From: Corynebacterium accolens
GTDB lineage: Bacteria; Actinomycetota; Actinomycetes; Mycobacteriales; Mycobacteriaceae
Length of the DNA: 10,567 bases
Direction: 5' to 3'
Assembly (NCBI RefSeq): GCF_030515985.1
Contig: NZ_CP100376.1
Span: 1,123,787-1,134,353, forward strand
A program made the translations under genes and the position numbers. Shown piece by piece: positions 7,260-10,567 of the stretch (its first letter is position 1; every line of letters begins with the position of its first letter). Below the pieces are notes generated by a model, which was not told where the DNA came from, ran no database searches, and was given only the letters and a program-made list of their open reading frames with translations.

Positions 7260-8141
7260 TCACAAGGTCGTGCGCTTTTCCCTCGTCATATGCGCGCGCG
7301 CGGACATGTCGCCCGCCTCCGGGTAATCCACTTGTACTAAGGACAAGCCCCTCGCCGGTGCTACGGGAATGCGAGAGGAGCGCTTGGTTTCCTGAAGCAA
7401 TGCCGCGGCAAAGTCGACGTCCATGCGGCCTTCCCCAACGCTTAAGCAACAGCCCACCAAAGAGCGCACCATCGACCAGCAGAAGGCGTCCGCGGTCACC
7501 CGGGCTTCAAAGAGCTGCGGTTCTTCCGGTGTCGAGACATCCTGCCAGCTAAATTCCTGTAATTCTCGAATGGTGGTGGCATTCGGCTTGGCCTTGCAAA
7601 AGGCCGCAAAATCGTGCAGGCCTACCAGCGCGTTGGCCGCATCCTGCATGGCATCGATGTCTACCGGTTTGAACCATTCGGCCGTATCGCGCGCCCGCGT
7701 CGGCAGCGCACCCCGCGGGCTGGTGGTTATCCGGTACACGTAGTGCCTACGCAGCGCAGAAAATCGGGCATCAAAACCTTCCGGCGCCACCTCGCAGCCG
7801 TGCACCCGGACGTCTTCCGGCAACAGCTTGGCAAGCCTGCGCACTAACTTTCCCGGATCGCCTCCTACGGACCGTTGTTCCAACATCTCTTGCGGTACGT
7901 CCACGTGCGCCACCTGCCCGCGGGCATGGACGCCCGCATCCGTACGTCCGGCCACCGTCAGCGGCACCTCCGTGCGCGCGATCATGGCCAGCTGCTCCTC
8001 GAGCACGCCCTGGACGGTACGCAGTCCGCCCTTTTGCTTAGCCCAGCCGTGGAAATCGGTGCCGTCATAGGCCAGGTCTAACCGGAGCCGAACGAATCCT
8101 TCCGCTGGTCCCTCATCTGCGATCGGTGCTGCTTCAGTCAT
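7260..8141 (-). CDS. truA: tRNA pseudouridine(38-40) synthase TruA
   Basis: Converts uridines at positions 38-40 of the tRNA anticodon arm to pseudouridine. The 293-residue protein contains the family blocks LDLAYDGTDFHGWAKQ (21-36), AGRTDAGVHARGQVAH (64-79) with the catalytic nucleophile Asp68, and FDARFSALRRHYVYRI (123-138). The length is slightly above the roughly 270 residues of the E. coli enzyme, because of short extensions at both ends. The ATG at 8141 is the only reasonable start, since the next methionine is at residue 53. The upstream AGG (TTAGGTCCACC) is a weak ribosome binding site. In many actinobacteria truA follows rplQ closely; here it is separated by a terminator, so it probably has its own promoter. 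Confidence 0.97.
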   Translation of the reverse strand: MTEAAPIADEGPAEGFVRLRLDLAYDGTDFHGWAKQKGGLRTVQGVLEEQLAMIARTEVPLTVAGRTDAGVHARGQVAHVDVPQEMLEQRSVGGDPGKLVRRLAKLLPEDVRVHGCEVAPEGFDARFSALRRHYVYRITTSPRGALPTRARDTAEWFKPVDIDAMQDAANALVGLHDFAAFCKAKPNATTIRELQEFSWQDVSTPEEPQLFEARVTADAFCWSMVRSLVGCCLSVGEGRMDVDFAAALLQETKRSSRIPVAPARGLSLVQVDYPEAGDMSARAHMTREKRTTL

Positions 8142-8290
8142 GGTGGACCTAATGCTACCGGAGGCGGCGGCGGGTTCCCGAAATGTGCAACTTCTCCTGC
8201 TACACCTCCCCTATTCGTTTTGAGCAGAAAATGCAATATCTGAGGGCCGTAATTGCTCAGTTATCGCAGTGGAGGATGCGCATAAGAGGT

Positions 8291-8320
8291 TGCGCGGGTG
8301 GATGCGCGGGTGGATGCGCG
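8291..8320. repeat. Short tandem repeat, 12-bp unit
   Basis: TGCGCGGGTGGA occurs twice in perfect tandem followed by half a third copy (TGCGCG). It lies in non-coding DNA upstream of truA and is a likely site of copy-number change by slippage. No function is evident. Confidence 0.8.
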
Positions 8321-8386
8321 ACGAAACCGGCTCATAGTCACACTAAAATACCGAGGCCCAGGAGGTCGCGGCGCAGGGGCTGAGGG

Positions 8387-8441
8387 AAAACGACAAAAGC
8401 CGCCTTCCCGTCTCTCTTCGTAAAGAGTATGGGAAGGCGGC
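8387..8441 (-). terminator. Intrinsic terminator of the rpsD-rpoA-rplQ transcript
   Basis: Perfect 11-bp stem GCCGCCTTCCC/GGGAAGGCGGC (8399-8409 with 8431-8441), with an inner CTCTT/AAGAG helix and a CGTA loop. On the minus strand the stem runs straight into TTTTGTCGTTTT. It lies about 80 bases past the rplQ stop and points the right way for that operon. The plus-strand side has no T-run, so it acts in one direction. Confidence 0.9.
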
Positions 8442-8522
8442 GATTGTGCGCTACTGCTGCGAGTAGTCGGTGCAATCCACGCGCGGCGTTAGGGCCGACG
8501 CGGATTCAGTGGCCGAGGGAGA

Positions 8523-9035
8523 TTACTTCTCCTCGGACTCCTCAGCAGAGGTGTTCTCAGCTGCGGTGTCCTCGGCCGGAGCCTCGGTCTCTGCAGCCTC
8601 GTCTGCCTGAGCTTCTTCAGCCTCAGCGGCCTTGGAAGCGGCAGCGCGGGTAGCGCGGTTAGCCTCGGAGGTCACGGTCTCCTCAAGAACGAGGGAGATC
8701 TGGGACATCGGGGCGTTATCACCGGTGCGGTTGTCCAGCTTGATGGTGCGGGTGTAGCCACCCTCACGGTTCTCAAACTTCGGTGCAACCTCGTCGAACA
8801 GGTGGGAAACAACATCCTTGCGCGGGATGAGCTTCAGCACTGCGCGGCGGTCAGCAATGGTGCCGGACTTAGCCTTGGTGATGATCTTTTCGACGTACGG
8901 GCGAAGAACCTTCGCCTTGGCATCGGTGGTCTTGATGGCGCCGTGCTCGATCAGGCTAGCTGCCAAGTTGCTCAGCATGTGAGCTTGCTGCTTGGCGGAG
9001 CCACCGAGACGGGCACCCTTCTTCGGGGTAGGCAT
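8523..9035 (-). CDS. rplQ: 50S ribosomal protein L17
   Basis: Large-subunit ribosomal protein that lies near the peptide exit tunnel. The 170-residue product begins [20 protein letters not shown] and carries the complete L17 core to about residue 118 ([13 protein letters not shown]). Residues from about 122 on form an alanine/glutamate-rich, strongly acidic tail of nearly 50 residues that E. coli L17 (about 127 residues) lacks; actinobacterial L17 proteins commonly carry such tails. The ATG at 9035 has GAGGAG six bases upstream (9042-9047). It follows rpoA after 67 bp, with no terminator between them, and is the last gene before the intrinsic terminator. Confidence 0.98.
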   Translation of the reverse strand: MPTPKKGARLGGSAKQQAHMLSNLAASLIEHGAIKTTDAKAKVLRPYVEKIITKAKSGTIADRRAVLKLIPRKDVVSHLFDEVAPKFENREGGYTRTIKLDNRTGDNAPMSQISLVLEETVTSEANRATRAAASKAAEAEEAQADEAAETEAPAEDTAAENTSAEESEEK

Positions 9036-9102
9036 TGTTTACTCCTCGTGTGCGGTAAAAGTTGAGCGCGCGGCAACGAGTGCCGCAGTTCAGGGTGATT
9101 CT

Positions 9103-10113
9103 TTACTCGGAATCGTCCGCAGCCGGGTCCTTGAAGTCACCGGTTTCTGCGTCGTAGCCCTCGAGCTGGGTGGGGTCGAAGTCCTCAGGGGTGTCCTTCA
9201 GAGCAAGGCCCAAGTTAGCCAGCTTGATCTTTACCTCATTAATCGACTTCTGACCGAAGTTGCGGATATCCAGCAGGTCGGACTCGGTGCATTCTGCAAG
9301 CTCGCCGACGGTGTGGATTTCCTGACGCTTCAGGCAGTTATAGGAGCGAACGGAGAAGTTCAAGTCCTCGATAGGCATGCCGTAGGCGGCGATATACTCG
9401 GTCTCCTGCGGGGAGGGGCCGATCTCGATGCCTTCGGCTGCGTTGTTCAGCTCGCGTGCCAGGCCGAACAGTTCGACCAAGGTGCCGCCGGCAGAAGCCA
9501 GGGCATCGCGGGCGGAAATCGAGTTCTTGGTTTCGACGTCGATGGTCAGCTTGTCAAAGTCGGTGCGCTGCTCAACACGAGTAGCTTCGACCTTGTAGGA
9601 GACCTTCAGCACTGGGGAGTAGATCTGGTCGATTGGAATACGGCCGATTTCCCCAGAGGTTGCGGCAGCCGGGACGTAGCCACGGCCGCGCTCAACGACG
9701 AGCTCAATGTCCAGCTTAGCGGTGTCATTCAGCGAAGCGATGTGCAGATCCGGATTGTGGATCTCCACGCCAGCCGGCGGCTGGATATCGCCCGCGGTGA
9801 CATCACCAGGGCCTTCCTTGCTCAGGTACATAACCACCGGCTCATCGAAGTCGGAGGACAGGACCATGCTCTTGATGTTCAAGATGATCTCAGAAACGTC
9901 TTCCTTCACACCGTTGATGGTGGTGAACTCGTGGAGCACACCATCAATCTTGATGGAGGTTACCGCTGCGCCCGGGATGGACGACAGCAGGGTGCGACGC
10001 AGCGAGTTACCGAGGGTGTAACCAAAGCCCGGCTCGAGCGGTTCGATAACGAACTTGGAACGAGACGAGTCGATGAATTCCTCGGTGAGCTGAGGACGCT
10101 GGGAAATGAGCAT
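9103..10113 (-). CDS. rpoA: DNA-directed RNA polymerase subunit alpha
   Basis: The alpha subunit dimerises to nucleate RNA polymerase assembly and contacts upstream promoter DNA and activators. The 336-residue protein has the N-terminal assembly domain (about 1-230) with [15 protein letters not shown] at 31-45, a flexible linker, and the C-terminal DNA-binding domain (about 245-310) with [13 protein letters not shown]; Arg256 corresponds to the DNA-contacting Arg265 of E. coli. The helix-hairpin-helix segment [15 protein letters not shown] lies at 284-298. A short acidic tail ends the chain. The ATG at 10113 has AAGGAG seven bases upstream. It sits in the usual order rpsD-rpoA-rplQ and is probably co-transcribed with both. 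Confidence 0.99.
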   Translation of the reverse strand: MLISQRPQLTEEFIDSSRSKFVIEPLEPGFGYTLGNSLRRTLLSSIPGAAVTSIKIDGVLHEFTTINGVKEDVSEIILNIKSMVLSSDFDEPVVMYLSKEGPGDVTAGDIQPPAGVEIHNPDLHIASLNDTAKLDIELVVERGRGYVPAAATSGEIGRIPIDQIYSPVLKVSYKVEATRVEQRTDFDKLTIDVETKNSISARDALASAGGTLVELFGLARELNNAAEGIEIGPSPQETEYIAAYGMPIEDLNFSVRSYNCLKRQEIHTVGELAECTESDLLDIRNFGQKSINEVKIKLANLGLALKDTPEDFDPTQLEGYDAETGDFKDPAADDSE

Positions 10114-10164
10114 TTCAATTCTCCTTTTCGGCGACCGCTATTTGACGCCGGTAGAGGGGGTAAA

Positions 10165-10219
10165 AATCTTGAGGTTGAAGATTCCTGATGGACCGCGTGG
10201 CCGTGAAGGGCCGTGCGGT
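10165..10219 (-). other. Two hairpins in the rpsD-rpoA spacer
   Basis: Reading the minus-strand message, the first hairpin (10219-10192) has arms ACCGCACGGCC and GGCCACGCGGT around a CTTCAC loop with two central mismatches. The second (10183-10165) is AATCTT/AAGATT with a seven-base loop followed by TTT. The second resembles an intrinsic terminator but its stem is AU-rich and weak, so partial attenuation or an RNA processing site is more likely than full termination. Pairing is seen in the sequence; function is inference. Confidence 0.35.
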
Positions 10220-10227
10220 ATAACAGT

Positions 10228-10567
10228 TTACTTCGAGTAAAGCTCGACGATGAGCTGCTCTTGCAGCGGAATGTCGATCTGAGCGCGCTCGGGCAACTGG
10301 TGCACGAGGATGCGCAGCGTATCAGGAACGACCTGCAACCATGCCGGTACGTTGGCATCGATAAGAGCGTCCTGAGCGTCTTCGAACCATTCCATCTTCT
10401 GGGACCGCGGGCGGACATCGATGATGTCGTACTGCGTAACCCGGTAGGACGGGATGTTGATGTTCTTGCCGTTCACGGTGAAGTGACCGTGGGAAACGAG
10501 CTGGCGAGCCTGGCGGCGGGTGCGTGCCAGACCGGCGCGGTAAACCACGTTGTCGAGGCGGGTCTCC
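10228..10567 (-). CDS. rpsD: 30S ribosomal protein S4, C-terminal part
   Basis: S4 is a primary 16S rRNA-binding protein that starts assembly of the 30S body. Only the last 112 codons and the stop are in the window; the gene continues past the right edge (the full family length is about 200 residues). The visible part starts [20 protein letters not shown] and contains the S4 RNA-binding fold ([23 protein letters not shown]), ending in VELYSK. A GTG near the edge (10548) lies inside the conserved DNVVYR block and is not the start. It is followed by rpoA after 114 bp. Confidence 0.98.
   Translation of the reverse strand, partial: ETRLDNVVYRAGLARTRRQARQLVSHGHFTVNGKNINIPSYRVTQYDIIDVRPRSQKMEWFEDAQDALIDANVPAWLQVVPDTLRILVHQLPERAQIDIPLQEQLIVELYSK

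Larger units (their letters stand above)
8142..8522. other. Gene-free region between truA and rplQ
   Basis: No convincing gene lies here. It holds the rplQ-side terminator (8387-8441), a further imperfect hairpin in the rplQ 3' untranslated region (arms 8474-8481 and 8499-8506), a 12-bp tandem repeat (8291-8320) and, nearest truA, the presumed truA promoter and leader. Minus-strand promoter candidates are weak: TTGCAT, 17 bases, TAGGGG (about 8193-8221), and TAGCAT about 13 bases before the truA ATG, which would give a nearly leaderless message. Neither can be chosen from sequence alone. Confidence 0.5.

Noticed and set aside
8183..8383. Small plus-strand frame of 66 codons in the truA-rplQ gap
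   Set aside because: It runs through the tandem repeat, giving a cysteine/glycine repeat, and has no ribosome binding site or family resemblance.
8992..10188. Plus-strand open frame of 398 codons covering all of rpoA
   Set aside because: It lies antisense to rpoA, whose product matches the family along its full length. Strong codon bias in a highly expressed GC-rich gene often leaves the opposite strand open. No ribosome binding site or family resemblance is seen.
10228..10548. rpsD as a complete short gene starting at the GTG at 10548
   Set aside because: The conserved S4 sequence continues upstream in frame (ETRLDN) to the window edge, so the gene is cut by the window rather than short.

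Overview
The window looks like chromosomal DNA from a GC-rich actinobacterium, most likely a Corynebacterium. The gene order is that of the ESX-4 type VII secretion locus as I recall it from Mycobacterium tuberculosis: eccC, eccD, mycP, eccB, then truA and the rplQ-rpoA-rpsD end of the ribosomal protein operon. The alanine/glutamate-rich tail on L17, the GGGGGA-type ribosome binding sites and the absence of any genes between eccB and truA favour Corynebacterium over Mycobacterium. I cannot assign a species.

Bases 1-7167 hold four genes for the secretion machine. On the minus strand, eccC (motor ATPase) starts at 3048 and runs off the left edge. A 152-bp divergent control region separates it from eccD (membrane channel, plus strand). 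eccD is joined to mycP (mycosin protease, plus strand) by a TAATG stop/start overlap. eccB (membrane anchor with a large extracytoplasmic domain, minus strand) converges on mycP, and the two stop codons share one CTAG. Together these encode most of an inner-membrane export complex: EccC powers transport and selects substrates, EccD forms the membrane scaffold, EccB reaches outside the membrane and MycP is a membrane-anchored protease. No WXG100 (Esx) substrate and no eccE lie in this window. In mycobacteria the esxU/esxT pair lies downstream of eccC, which would be beyond the left edge here.

Bases 7260-10567 hold translation and transcription genes, all on the minus strand: truA (tRNA pseudouridine synthase), rplQ (L17), rpoA (RNA polymerase alpha) and the 3' part of rpsD (S4). 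A strong intrinsic terminator at 8387-8441 ends the rpsD-rpoA-rplQ transcript. A gene-free gap of 381 bp before truA holds that terminator, another hairpin and a 12-bp tandem repeat.

The parts of most interest are regulatory. eccB and eccD share a TTTAGAC/TTCGGGG element just before their start codons, the eccC-eccD divergent region carries several inverted repeats including a 15-bp palindrome, and the mycP/eccB stops overlap. The proteins themselves belong to known families. I found no mobile elements, CRISPR arrays or tRNA/rRNA genes, and no evidence of a wholly new system.
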